A stretch of 21,054 nucleotides of DNA, from NCBI GenBank assembly GCA_003427395.1, contig BFEA01000261.1, forward strand, positions 1,430,456-1,451,509, in the 5' to 3' direction. The DNA is from Chara braunii (Eukaryota; Streptophyta; Charophyceae; Charales; Characeae). A program made the position numbers and the translations under genes. The notes below the pieces were generated by a model. It saw nothing but the letters and a program-made list of their open reading frames with translations. It did no database searches and was not told the origin of the DNA. Shown one piece after another: positions 9,066-18,110 of the stretch (position 1 is the stretch's first letter; each line of letters opens with the position of its first letter).

Positions 9066-10296
9066 GCTTCTATCTACCAAATGGATGTCAGAATGATCCG
9101 ATGCTTCCCCGGACTCGCTTGTCCTTGTTGAATTCCATCGAATCTCACACGAACGAGAATCATTGAATTCAAGGGACTAGAAAACCCGGGTGACCTTGTC
9201 GTTTTTTTTCTGTTAACGTGTCCCTTGACAATTGAAGATTCATGTACATGAGATTTGTCTCATATACGCATCGATCGGGCTAACTAAGCTGAAATTTCGC
9301 CGAGATTATGTGAATGCATACTCAACACTCACTCAATGAATGATGAGTATCGTCTTGATTGGATCAAACTCACATTTTTTTTTTTATCAGTTCGCCTGAT
9401 GGATGAAATGCAATAGAGCATGTAGTGGTGCAGCTGTTTGCTTTTTTGATTGAATAACCGGTTTAGTGGACTTACCTGATCAATTTTGCTTATGCCATGT
9501 GGACTGATTGTCCCGATCCGACTTGGCGCCGACTTCCCACATCCTCATCGCGATTGTTCCTGTATAACGAGGAAAGGACACGTGTATGCGAGTGGGAAGT
9601 GCGGGAAGCCATTGGCGGGCGCTATTATTTCCTCCCGAAACAAGGTGTTCGGGATTCATAGGCGCAGGTTTTGTCATTATCGATACCCACTTTCCCTCGT
9701 ACTCTTTATTATTGCCTTTAACGATCTGATTGTCATCCCGTGGATGACAATAGTTCCCCATTGGCTCAACACCCTGTGTAGCGATTGTTGCCGCATTGAG
9801 CATTATCGGGAAAAGGGGTTCTACTACTTGACACGTGGTGAAGATGAACACAAGGAAAGAGCGACCCAGGTAAGGCCATCCACGTCGAATTCCGAACTCT
9901 GTAACGAGCGGCGTCAGGATTTGATTCGAAAACGAGATCCAAAGTGTGTACCTCTGCCCTTCCGTTCGAAGAGCTGACGAATAGCGTGCATGGAGTTTCA
10001 AAGATATTTTTTGGATTAGGCGAACGTTTGAAAGTAGCGCGCGCCCTATCTTTCCCGCACGGCTATGGTCCTTTCTCACTAGAACTCAAATCGCACGGGA
10101 GCTGTTCTGTCTGTGGCCCCACACTCGATACTCCCAAAAATCCTTGGCACACCCCATTTTGTCGTTCTTTCAGAGCCCATTCCGCATAATTTATCACTCC
10201 GACCGAACGACAAAACAGGGCGTGAGGTTAGAACGTCACACGAGGTGGGTGGGGTCAGGCGTGGGCGCCGGTTGACGGGTGCAGGGGTGAAAGAAG
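9063..10296. other. No recognised gene; opposed open frames
   Basis: At 9480-10079 the - strand is open for 199 codons (starting on GTG), while 9486-9977 on the + strand is open for 163 codons. I recognise no motif in either, and both cannot easily be real. The - frame has its first Met near its middle. The rest of the stretch has no open frame worth naming. It could be a decayed gene or transposon part. Confidence 0.3.
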
Positions 10297-10472
10297 NNNN
10301 NNNNNNNNNNNNNNNNNNNNNNNNNNNNNNNNNNNNNNNNNNNNNNNNNNNNNNNNNNNNNNNNNNNNNNNNNNNNNNNNNNNNNNNNNNNNNNNNNNNN
10401 NNNNNNNNNNNNNNNNNNNNNNNNNNNNNNNNNNNNNNNNNNNNNNNNNNNNNNNNNNNNNNNNNNNNNNNN
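10297..10472. other. Assembly gap (176 N)
   Basis: A run of 176 unresolved bases. The flanks are G-rich repeats (GGTGCAGGGGTGAAAG on the left; GGGGGCGGGGGTGAGGGCGG on the right), which suggests the gap hides more of the same minisatellite. Confidence 0.98.
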
Positions 10473-10580
10473 GGGGGCGGGGGTGAGGGCGGGGGCGAGA
10501 CTGGAGGCAGGGGTGGGGGCAGGGGTGGGGGCAGCGGTTGGGGCCGGGGGCGGGCGCGTGGGTGCAGGGGAGAACCGGTC
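10473..10580 (+). repeat. G-rich minisatellite, potential G-quadruplex
   Basis: About 100 bp made of G3-G5 runs separated by short C/A/T spacers, with GGCAGGGGTGGG repeated near 10505-10530. More than ten G-runs lie on the + strand, so G-quadruplex formation is likely. This probably explains the adjacent assembly gap. Confidence 0.85.
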
Positions 10581-10641
10581 GGGGGTATGAGAAGGCCACA
10601 CAGGGATGGGGAAGAGTCAACTAGGGTCCGCGGGGTGTGGT

Positions 10642-10658
10642 TGTGTGTGTGTGTGTGT
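10642..10658 (+). repeat. Short (TG)n microsatellite
   Basis: About eight TG units, followed by TATGTGAG. Confidence 0.85.
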
Positions 10659-10702
10659 ATGTGAGTTTTAAATTTTCACCACAAGTGTGTGCTAGTCAAC
10701 AT

Positions 10703-10840
10703 CCCCTAACTCTCTCTCTCATTCCATCCACATAACATCACAAACCATCCATAAACAAAAGTTGTATGTGTTATCAAGAAACCCCAAACTCTCTCTCCCA
10801 TTCCATCTACAAGCCATCACAAATCATCCATAAAACAAAA
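10703..10840 (+). repeat. Two direct copies of a 58-bp unit
   Basis: Copies at 10703-10760 and 10782-10840 share CTCTCTC, ATTCCATC, CATCACAAA, CATCCATAAA and ACAAAA in the same order, with about 85% identity by eye. They are separated by 21 bp, so the period is about 79 bp. It is non-coding. Confidence 0.8.
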
Positions 10841-11002
10841 AAGGTATAAACGGGCAATATAATAGAAAATGCAAGGTTCCCCACGTTTGTGTGGTTGATC
10901 GGGAAGTGCCCACACACCCGTTTCCCGTGGAAGCGGTACACTTTCCCCCCCCCCCAGAATTGGTAGAGGCACCATGGCTAATGCTCAGATCACAAGTCAT
11001 GA

Positions 11003-11751
11003 TCTGCGCCAACGCTTACCGGACTAACCCGAACATCTTTGTGCAAACACTACCCTGACTCTAATGTTAAGGATGTCCCGGGCACTGGCGGGGTCCATGC
11101 ATATGCAGTCATCCCCCATCTGTGCCTCATCCACAGACTCTATGGCCCTTTCCCTAAGATCCAATATTCCACCCTCCCTATCCTAAGCATCATGCCTTCC
11201 TGCCCCAGGCTCCCCGAGAATCCACAGTCCCAACTAATTCCCCCAATGAGAATTCTCAAGGACCCCAACCTGGATGAAGCACCACCCGCAGGCATCGTGA
11301 GATACCTATGGGATGAGAAGTACCCAGTACCTATCCCATACTAACACCCAGTGTGTGCGTAGGGTTATCCCCCCAAGATGGCCCCTAAGAAGTGGGGTAA
11401 GTTTGCTCTGTGTGGGTGCCATAGTGACGGGAAACATACTAGCTGTACCCAGACTCGACCATGGCACCCCCACAGACTAGTACATACTGGCGAGACTGAC
11501 AGATGGGAGGGTCCCAGTGGCCACGCAGAGTTCAACAGTTTTGACAGTTTTTGGTTATCTATAGTCTAGGCAGTAAACCCTCCACCTTTAATCTACCCTA
11601 ACCTATCCCCATGGTGGACCCAAGATGAGACCCTGATCCTCAGACCCCCTAAGACCAAGCACCACTCAAGCAGCCCTCCCTATGGCCCTATCCAGCATAC
11701 TACAACCATGGACCTAGACCCCTTGGGCGGTGCGCATGCAGTGTCTCTATA
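11003..11751 (+). pseudogene. Pro-rich reading frame broken by three stops
   Basis: One frame stays readable for about 250 codons. It is broken only at 11342-11344 (TAA), 11357-11359 (TAG) and 11567-11569 (TAG), and ends at 11749-11751. The product is proline-rich, with segments such as ILKDPNLDEAPPAG and PPKTKHHSSSPPYGP, plus a Cys/His cluster (LCGCHSDGKHTSC) near 11408. No standard Met start is near the beginning. I do not recognise a family. It may be a decayed transposon protein or a chance effect of the C-rich composition. Confidence 0.25.
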
Positions 11752-11783
11752 AATCTTACCATCATCCCAAGGGGGCGACAGCC

Positions 11784-12318
11784 CAACAATTAAACAATTT
11801 CACCTCTTTAACACGCAACAAGAATCAAATAGAACCATTTCGAACTGTGTTTAGCTGGGGTTTCTTTGGAGCAACAGCTCCACTTTTACTATGCCTCACA
11901 CGTACAAGCCTGCCCACGTTGATTGTGGTTGCTGCCCGCATCCCCATGTGCCTTAACGGCCCACTAGCATGTGTTTGCGTGTTTTGAATTTCCACCGCAA
12001 CAGCTCCTATTCCACCAAGATGAGCAGATCCAAAATAAAAGCATATTCAACCCTATTACAGACAATGAGAGCCCTTGAGTTGAGACAATCCAACAATGAG
12101 ACAGTTTTTCAACTTCATCGCAAGCAACATGGAGTACAGTAGAGGCATCTAAACCCCTTTCTTAATTGTGTTCACGTTTGCTTTCTTCGGGGTACCCCTT
12201 TCATTTGTTCTTGAAGCTCCCCCTTTACCGTGCCTCTCATGCACAAGGCTCGCCACATTTATTGTGGTTGAGCGCGAGCTGCCCACGTCCCCGTGTGCCA
12301 TAACAGCACGCTTGCGCA
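11784..12318 (+). repeat. Diverged direct repeat, about 200 bp, two copies
   Basis: Copy 1 (about 11784-11975) and copy 2 (about 12091-12318) share an ordered series of matches: CAACAAT, ACTTC or ACCTC, GCAACA, GTGTTTAGC or GTGTTCACG, TTTCTTTGG or TTTCTTCGG, AGCTCC, TGCCTC, ATTGTGGTTG, and CCCATGTGCC or CCCGTGTGCC. By eye, identity is about 70-75%. I see no gene. It is most likely an old duplication of an unidentified repeat element. Confidence 0.65.
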
Positions 12319-12572
12319 CTATGAAAGGAGGCAGAGCAAAGGCGGAGGTATATTCCTCTTCATTTCTTCTCAGATCTTCAACTTATATTTTGGCTGTTCT
12401 CTTAATGATGTTCATTCATCTATATTACTAGTAACAAGAGGAGGGAGTAAGTTAATGGGAGGTGGAGTTCTGACAGGGTTCTAAATAGTGACCGCTGGAG
12501 CAGACCACTCTAGAATGGCACATGCGACCAGTCAGTGTGTGGGTTGCATAAGATTCAAGGAGCAGTCGTTGC

Positions 12573-13013
12573 CTATGGTAAGTGGCCACCTCTACAGACC
12601 GGGCAGGACCGATTCTCACAGTCACAGTTACTGCATCGAATGGCACAGCGTAGACAGATGTCACAGGCTACGTGACTCCTACATGCTAGGAACACAGAGG
12701 CACATCGACTGCAATTGTAGAGGTGTTGTTGTTCCAGCCCCTGTCTACAAATTGGACATGACATCTTTTTTTTTTTTTTTTTTTTTTTTTTGACATCTCA
12801 GGGTGCCATACAAGTGCATTGTAGACTGTCATCATACGTATGACGACAAAAGCTTGCCCAGGTTGTCCCTTCATAATCTTCATGGCATAAGGCATGCGAA
12901 CCACATGCTAGCTGAATCTCCGGTGGGTCATCACAAAGCGGCATGGAGCAAGTTTCTTGGGTTTCCTCGGTATTTATTCCTTCTCTATGGGTGAGTATTG
13001 AAGGTACACACAA
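12573..13013 (-). pseudogene. Remnant of a tandem RING-like zinc-finger gene
   Basis: Two Cys/His-rich modules read on the - strand. Module A (12798-13013) has C-x4-C, nine residues, then LACGSHALC (C-x2-H-x2-C). Module B (12573-12764) has NCSRC (C-x2-C), then LACRSHVACDIC (C-x2-H-x2-C-x2-C), and ends CPVCR about 16 residues later, followed directly by a TAG stop. The shared LAC-x-SH-x2-C core suggests an internal duplication. A SCPICR motif at the start of module B's frame could be the missing last Cys pair of module A. The modules are separated by a poly(T)/poly(A) insertion and lie in different frames, so the gene is broken or interrupted by an unseen intron. RING fingers usually belong to E3 ubiquitin ligases. 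Module A's sixth ligand position is Asp, not Cys. Confidence 0.5.
12766..12790 (-). mobile_element. Poly(A) insertion with 7-bp target-site duplication
   Basis: A pure T25 tract on the + strand (A25 on the -) is flanked by TGACATC at 12759-12765 and again at 12791-12797. A tail-only insertion with a duplicated target site is the footprint of a LINE-mediated retrotransposition event that copied only the A-tail. It falls inside the RING-like remnant, on the coding strand's sense orientation. Removing it and one repeat copy (32 bp) would place the SCPICR frame in line with the open frame read at 12792-12904. Confidence 0.65.
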
Positions 13014-13178
13014 TAAATGGATTCATAAAAATGTGAAAGTAACAAAAACGTCTGACAAATCACCCATCAGGCAGTTTTTTCTCGAGAAGAAGTCATTTGG
13101 AACGACAAAATGAACAACCATAATATTCATCAATCTGTAACTCTGCCATGCTCTTCGCTACGTGGGTCAGTTAGCATC

Positions 13179-13180
<2 letters not shown>

Positions 13181-13245
<65 letters not shown>

Positions 13246-13255
13246 CCCCCCCCCC
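13181..13255 (+). repeat. (CT)31 microsatellite plus C13
   Basis: A run of about 31 CT units from 13181 is followed directly by 13 C (13243-13255). Length variation and sequencing error are likely here. Confidence 0.95.
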
Positions 13256-13729
13256 TCTCTCCAGTGCGTCCGTCCATCCAACTCTGTCTGCCCATTATTC
13301 TACTAACGATCAGTGCATGATCTATCATTCTAGGACGAGTACGAGGTGATACAACACAGGGAAGACATACAAGGAAGGAACTTCAGGCATGCGATATCAG
13401 CTTTTTCATTGACTGGCGTAACTGACTAAACCGCAGGTGCACCTGGTCAGCTTCATCATTTCCCGTCTCATCACCTTGCACGATGAACATTGAATGGCAC
13501 GTGAGCAGTGTTCTTTGTTACGCGCCCATCCGCGAGTCTTCCCAAAGATCAACCAAACTACCTGCTCATGATCCCGCCTCGAAACGGTATTGTATTTATT
13601 TCTATAATAAAAAAAAGAAAACGAAAAAAGAAAGCTATTTGACAGCAACTACTTCTGAGATCCGTTGAAAAGTACGAGCCCTGAGAGGGGAAGAGCTGCA
13701 CCATACCATACTACACGACAAGACTTGGT

Positions 13730-13925
13730 GCAGGACACATGTGGAAGGATAGAGTGTCTAATAACACATAAGAGAGGTGGTTGCAGATGGCTGATTATGT
13801 CAAGGATCGAATCCTCCACGAGTGGGTGTTACTTTCTGCAGAACGTGCATAGGAGGAGAGAGCATCAAATAACACACAATATGTGGTTGGCTTGCTGCAG
13901 GACGTGGTGTGCGTGGAAGGGAATG
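13730..13925 (+). repeat. Diverged direct repeats downstream of the PHO1-like gene
   Basis: TGCAGGAC...AATAACACAT...GTGGTTG at 13730-13788 recurs as TGCAGAAC...AATAACACAC...GTGGTTG at 13839-13897, followed by a partial third TGCAGGACGTG with GTGGAAGG at 13898-13925. The copies are about 70% alike by eye. The small + strand frame over them (13665-13979) gains its length from the repeats and shows no known motif. Confidence 0.5.
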
Positions 13926-14123
13926 GATGGAAGCAGACTTTTGGTTCCGTCGAAGACTGAACGCTGGACGGTTGGCTGATTGTCTACTTTCGTGATTGGC
14001 TGGTCGATTGACTGACGCGTTGATTGTGTGCTGCTGCTACAATAGCAATTAGATAGACAAGGCATACTCGGGGCTTTCGAGGATAGTCGATGCTGATATT
14101 GCACTTGCTTAACGAATGGCTGA

Positions 14124-14129
14124 TTTATT
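14124..14129 (-). terminator. Candidate poly(A) signal of the PHO1-like gene
   Basis: AATAAA on the - strand, about 60 nt past the stop codon (14189-14191). This is a canonical eukaryotic polyadenylation hexamer at a plausible distance for a short 3' UTR. The 3' region also contains several CAATC motifs (13975-14035), of unknown meaning. Confidence 0.5.
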
Positions 14130-14188
14130 GATTGTATGTTGTAATGAACTTCCACGTGTACAGAGTTCCACCGTTTACGTTTGCTTGA

Positions 14189-17100
14189 TTAGGGGCTCAT
14201 TTCAGAGTAAACGAAAGGGAGGGGTATGTCTTTGACGGCTCGGTATTGACCCACATTGTTAATGTGCTCGTTTTCCAGCCTGTAGAAGTTCCAATGACCT
14301 CTTCTACAGATCTCCAGCCCAGCAAACAGCAGATTGGTGACATTTTCATGCAGATGCCAGATTGGCAGTCGCAGAATGGATTGAATCCAAGCCAAGCGAA
14401 GGATGAGGTTGACGGCCATAGAAACGAAGTACACCCATTTCCTCTTCCAAATCAACTGGTCCCTGAGAGGGAAGTTCTTTGAGCCCCTCTGCAACAACCC
14501 CCAGTCCCGGAACAAGTCCCAATAGCTCCCATATGCAGTGGCCAATGCAGCGAAGAAAAGGCCGAGGACGAAGCTTGCGGTTGACCTTGTCTCCAAGTAC
14601 AGGAGCCTTGTGCCTACCGCCAAACCTGCACACACGTACTTGAGGCAGTTTTGGATATGTACACTCTGCTTCTCGTCCTGCCATCTTCGCACACACTGCA
14701 TCATGCGGCACCAGAAGGGCAAGAATGCCAGCACAAAGCCTACTCTTCGGAAGTGGATGCTGTTCAGACAAGTCTTGTGGTCCCGGGTTGTGAAGTATCC
14801 ACCAATGTAGTAGCAGAAGACATATTCGATATCCCACAACAACGGTATCAGACTCGTAAGCTGATCCCCCAGGAAGAAGTCAGCCAACACAACCTTGTAG
14901 AATGGTGCACAAATCACATGGTGCAGAGTCCTCAACAGAAACATACGACTTGAACGCCAGAAGAGATTGAATGGCATCACCAGAATGGCCATGAACAGCA
15001 AAATGATTGCCGCTGGAATGAATTCTCCGGCAGAGCTGTGGGAAGACTTGTGCGCATAGGCCGCAAGATGGCCTATGAGACCAGCCAGCATGATGACAGA
15101 CATACCAGTTGCGATCATGAACACCTCTCGGAATCCCAACTCCGTCCCTGGGGTGAAGTCGAAGATGAAAGCATAGTTGATACGAACTGTGTACCATAAG
15201 TAAACACAGACGCCGTAGAAGAAGACCTGCAGTTGGATGAGAATCAGGACGCTGAAGACTGGAAACACAGATTCCATGTAACTGCTCCCTCCTACACTAT
15301 CTTTCTCTCCCACAGCATACATCATGACTCGGAAGGACGCCAGGAGGGCCACAATGCACCCACAAAAAAACCCCAGGAAGAATGTGACAATATGCGATGC
15401 CGATTGCGAGATCGGTCTAAGATCTTTCATTGCCCTTCTATGGTCATCTTTTGCAAAGTGTTTTGTGTAGGCGTTCTCCACATTGGCTATCATTTTCGTG
15501 ACCTTGGTCGAAGTTGTGAAATGCGCGGACTGTTCAATGGCACTCAGATAGGTACGTGATGCCTTCCAGCCGGCGAGTTTGTCATGCTTCTTAAGGATCT
15601 TTCCGAATGCGGCCATGTTTAATGAACTGAAGCTCTTCAACAAACACATCCCTCTGTAGAACTCCACCAAAGCTGCTCCTATCACCTTCTCCGCATGTCG
15701 GATCCGTCGAGGGTTGTCGTAAACTGTGAAGAATGGTGCTATCTCCAGTGGGTTGATCAAACGAGACAATACTCGAAACGGACTCGCAATGCCTACACGA
15801 CCTTGGCCTTGGAATGCCCTTGGACGTCTGCAGGTCACAGATGGAGGCACACTCCCCTCAGAGAGGCTAGTTACTCCCTGTCTCTCACCAAATTCGCCAC
15901 CTCCTCTCATTTCGGATTCTCCTCCCCCTACCCTTTGGTCCCCGTTCTCTACGACTTCCCCTCCTCTCCCTTGCAGCTCATTCGCTAGAACACCTTTCCC
16001 TGTATGGTAAGTACCATGGCCTGATGCCACTTGTACACTACGACCATCCCCTCTCACTTGACGCATCTCTGTGCGATCTGAACCCATGGCAGCAGTAGTG
16101 TTTGCTATTGTCGCAGAAAACTCTGTTGACGTTGACTCTCCTGAGCTAGCAGCAGCTACTGCAGAAGCTGAAGACCCCCATGATGTATGCTTTTGGCTGC
16201 CCGGTGGGCTGGTAGTTGTGTCCCTCTCCCTTGCTGATGCACCAGACCCGCTACTCAAAGCATTGTTCAGAGGGGGCAATTTGGACCCTGTCCTTTTTCT
16301 CACTTTGTCGTCTGGTTCTGCCCATCCAGCCCCTCGTCCAGTCCTTAAAGGGGGGCCTTTTGGCAGCGGTTCTCCAGGCGGATGATGGCCTTCACCCTCC
16401 GAATAACTCATGTTTGTCTTGCCTGTTGCCTTTGCAATCCGTTGCCCTGATGCATTTGTTACCACTGTTATCTCCTCACTCATGCTGTCCTCCTGTTGCT
16501 GAGTACCTCTACCAGAGCTGCTACTCCCCATCTCCGTCTGCAACGTAGGAATACCCACCACACCCCTTGGCCGAACTGTGGAAGGGGCCTCAGCAGCTGG
16601 CTTGACAAAACTTGCTGCTTGAGAAGCATCTCCCTTGGTACGTGTGGCAAGGCTGCGTGGCTCTTCAGGTTCTCCTGGCAAGGAGAACAACCCAGAAGAT
16701 TTCCTTCTCTGCTTCCGCATGCTGCTTGGACCAACCCCACCTCCTTTGTCTCCAACGGAAATGCGGTCCATGTCGCTCTCACTGGCATCAGATACGGTAA
16801 CCTCAGAGAGTGGCGGTGGTGAATTCGGAGGGAGAACATGCAAGATCGAGGAGCCAACTTCATCCAATTCCTCAAGCATAGCAGCAGCTCCACCACCCCC
16901 TTCTGCCGAGCCCTTACCTCTCCCTTCAAGTTGAACTCTTTTATCCCTTGCTCCTTCCTTCTCTTCCTGCTCCTTCTCCACCGGCCTCCCCTCACTCCCA
17001 TTTATGTTGTGAACCCCTTTCCTTGCACCTGTGCTGCCATCGTCATTGCCATTCTTTTGCCTCCCTTTTCTGTCTTCTTCTGTTTCTCGTCTGGCATTAG

Positions 17101-17773
17101 ATTCAGCCACAGTGGCAGAAGTAGAAGCCCCTTGACGATCACCACCACTCACCTCCTGATCTTCCGTCTCTGGAGGTAAGAGAACTTGAGGGTCACAATA
17201 AGTTTGATCTCTCGTACGATGTGCGGTACCACCGTGCTCGTACACCTGAGTAGCGGAAGCATGGTCATCATCATCATCATCCTCTTCCGGGCTATCTCCG
17301 TAGTCCGTGTTGGTTCTCATGGATTTCTTCAACTTGACGAGTGCTTGCATCTGTGTCTGCAGCAGCTTGGCATGTTCCAGAAACTCAGCTTCTTTCCTCT
17401 TATAGAAATCATTCACCTTGTTTAACTGTTCATCCAGGTGCTGAAAGAAGGCTAATTCTTCTTCCCTTTTCTCCAGCATATTAGGCAGGAGTTCTGTCAC
17501 AAATCTTGCCTCGCAATCATTGCCAGTCGCCTCACAATGCACCTTGATGCCCTCAAAAGCCTCTTGGGTCGTTGACCTCCTCACATGGGGCTCAAGGAGA
17601 AACAGAAGGGGCTGAATTACTGAATCAAGCCGCTTTTCCCTCGGGAACCTTGGTAGAGGATCCGTAGCGATAGTGATCTGCTTCAGTGTCTTCTTTAGTG
17701 CTTTGTACTCGCAGTACGCCCCCTTCCATTCTGGCACTAACTGCAATTCCAAAATCTTGGAGAACTTCACCAT
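14189..17773 (-). CDS. PHO1: PHO1-like SPX/EXS phosphate exporter, expanded SPX insert
   Basis: A 1194-residue membrane protein of the PHO1/XPR1 family, which exports inorganic phosphate and, in plants, acts mostly at Golgi/endosomal and plasma membranes. The start MVKFSKILELQLVPEW is the classic SPX N-terminus. The first SPX part covers about 1-155, with KALKKTLK at 24-31. An insert at about 155-655 is Ser/Gly/Glu-rich, with an Asp run at 165-170 and basic RKQRRK at 353-358. SPX resumes at about 655-790, with AAFGKILKKHDK at 721-732, whose lysines match the inositol-pyrophosphate-binding cluster. Membrane spans lie near 793-821, 834-862, 885-907, 919-938, 1011-1022, 1066-1085 and 1113-1130. 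EXS hallmarks are ADFFLGDQLTS (964-974), QCVRRWQDE (1026-1034), WDLFRDWGLL (1085-1094) and GHWNFYRLENEHINNVG (1159-1175). Plant PHO1 proteins are usually about 750-850 residues, so the insert accounts for the excess. The coding region has no intron, unlike the many-exon Arabidopsis gene. Confidence 0.95.
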   Translation of the reverse strand: MVKFSKILELQLVPEWKGAYCEYKALKKTLKQITIATDPLPRFPREKRLDSVIQPLLFLLEPHVRRSTTQEAFEGIKVHCEATGNDCEARFVTELLPNMLEKREEELAFFQHLDEQLNKVNDFYKRKEAEFLEHAKLLQTQMQALVKLKKSMRTNTDYGDSPEEDDDDDDHASATQVYEHGGTAHRTRDQTYCDPQVLLPPETEDQEVSGGDRQGASTSATVAESNARRETEEDRKGRQKNGNDDGSTGARKGVHNINGSEGRPVEKEQEEKEGARDKRVQLEGRGKGSAEGGGGAAAMLEELDEVGSSILHVLPPNSPPPLSEVTVSDASESDMDRISVGDKGGGVGPSSMRKQRRKSSGLFSLPGEPEEPRSLATRTKGDASQAASFVKPAAEAPSTVRPRGVVGIPTLQTEMGSSSSGRGTQQQEDSMSEEITVVTNASGQRIAKATGKTNMSYSEGEGHHPPGEPLPKGPPLRTGRGAGWAEPDDKVRKRTGSKLPPLNNALSSGSGASARERDTTTSPPGSQKHTSWGSSASAVAAASSGESTSTEFSATIANTTAAMGSDRTEMRQVRGDGRSVQVASGHGTYHTGKGVLANELQGRGGEVVENGDQRVGGGESEMRGGGEFGERQGVTSLSEGSVPPSVTCRRPRAFQGQGRVGIASPFRVLSRLINPLEIAPFFTVYDNPRRIRHAEKVIGAALVEFYRGMCLLKSFSSLNMAAFGKILKKHDKLAGWKASRTYLSAIEQSAHFTTSTKVTKMIANVENAYTKHFAKDDHRRAMKDLRPISQSASHIVTFFLGFFCGCIVALLASFRVMMYAVGEKDSVGGSSYMESVFPVFSVLILIQLQVFFYGVCVYLWYTVRINYAFIFDFTPGTELGFREVFMIATGMSVIMLAGLIGHLAAYAHKSSHSSAGEFIPAAIILLFMAILVMPFNLFWRSSRMFLLRTLHHVICAPFYKVVLADFFLGDQLTSLIPLLWDIEYVFCYYIGGYFTTRDHKTCLNSIHFRRVGFVLAFLPFWCRMMQCVRRWQDEKQSVHIQNCLKYVCAGLAVGTRLLYLETRSTASFVLGLFFAALATAYGSYWDLFRDWGLLQRGSKNFPLRDQLIWKRKWVYFVSMAVNLILRLAWIQSILRLPIWHLHENVTNLLFAGLEICRRGHWNFYRLENEHINNVGQYRAVKDIPLPFVYSEMSP

Positions 17774-18110
17774 TCTAACACTCTCCTCAACTCCCTTTTC
17801 GCCAAACTCCCTTCTTTATTCCCGGACACCCTGCCTTTCTTACCCCAAAACCTTGTCCGTCCCCTTCCCTCTCCGTGTCCTCCAACCCCCTCGTCACCCC
17901 CCTTCCTCAGCCCTCTAGCAGGCAAACTCCCTCCTTTTCTCCACACTCTCAACCCTTCACACCCAACTCCCCTCCCTCCCGTTCCCTTTCCCCTCCTCCC
18001 CCCCCCCCGTTCACTCCTCTCCTCCTCTCCAACTGAATGAATAGGAGATATCAACTGTTCTACCAGTGAAGGCGTCAAGGTAGTCCCCACCAATTGAAAA
18101 GCTGTCTGCT
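17774..18110 (-). promoter_or_regulatory. Purine-rich 5' leader / proximal promoter of the PHO1-like gene
   Basis: The sequence just upstream of the ATG is almost wholly purine-rich on the - strand (C/T-rich on the + strand), including a C10 run near 17999-18008. GA-rich leaders occur in plant 5' UTRs and core promoters. TATA-like sequences for this strand lie further up (TATAAG near 18180-18190; TATAAAC near 18256-18265). I looked for a P1BS phosphate-starvation site (GNATATNC) and did not see one in 17774-18700. Confidence 0.3.

Noticed and set aside
8552-9166. 204-codon + strand open frame
   Set aside because: It spans the duplicated non-coding segment and the (CT)19 tract, which provides a run of Leu-Ser codons. 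It shares no protein motif, and the equivalent frame in the other copy of the duplication is interrupted.
10113-10664. Open frames across the N gap
   Set aside because: They exist only because unresolved bases are translated as unknown residues, and because the G-rich repeat has no stops in those frames.
12766-12791. The poly(T) tract as the A-tail of a retro-copied PHO1-like transcript
   Set aside because: It lies about 1.4 kb past the PHO1 stop. It has its own flanking repeats immediately on both sides, so it is a separate event. A poly(A) signal much closer to the stop fits the gene better.
13110-13349. 79-codon + strand frame with a Ser-Leu run
   Set aside because: Its bulk comes from the (CT)31 microsatellite.
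14246-17425. Many small open frames on the + strand opposite the PHO1-like gene, and - strand frames in other registers
   Set aside because: They are shadows of the strongly supported 1194-codon gene.
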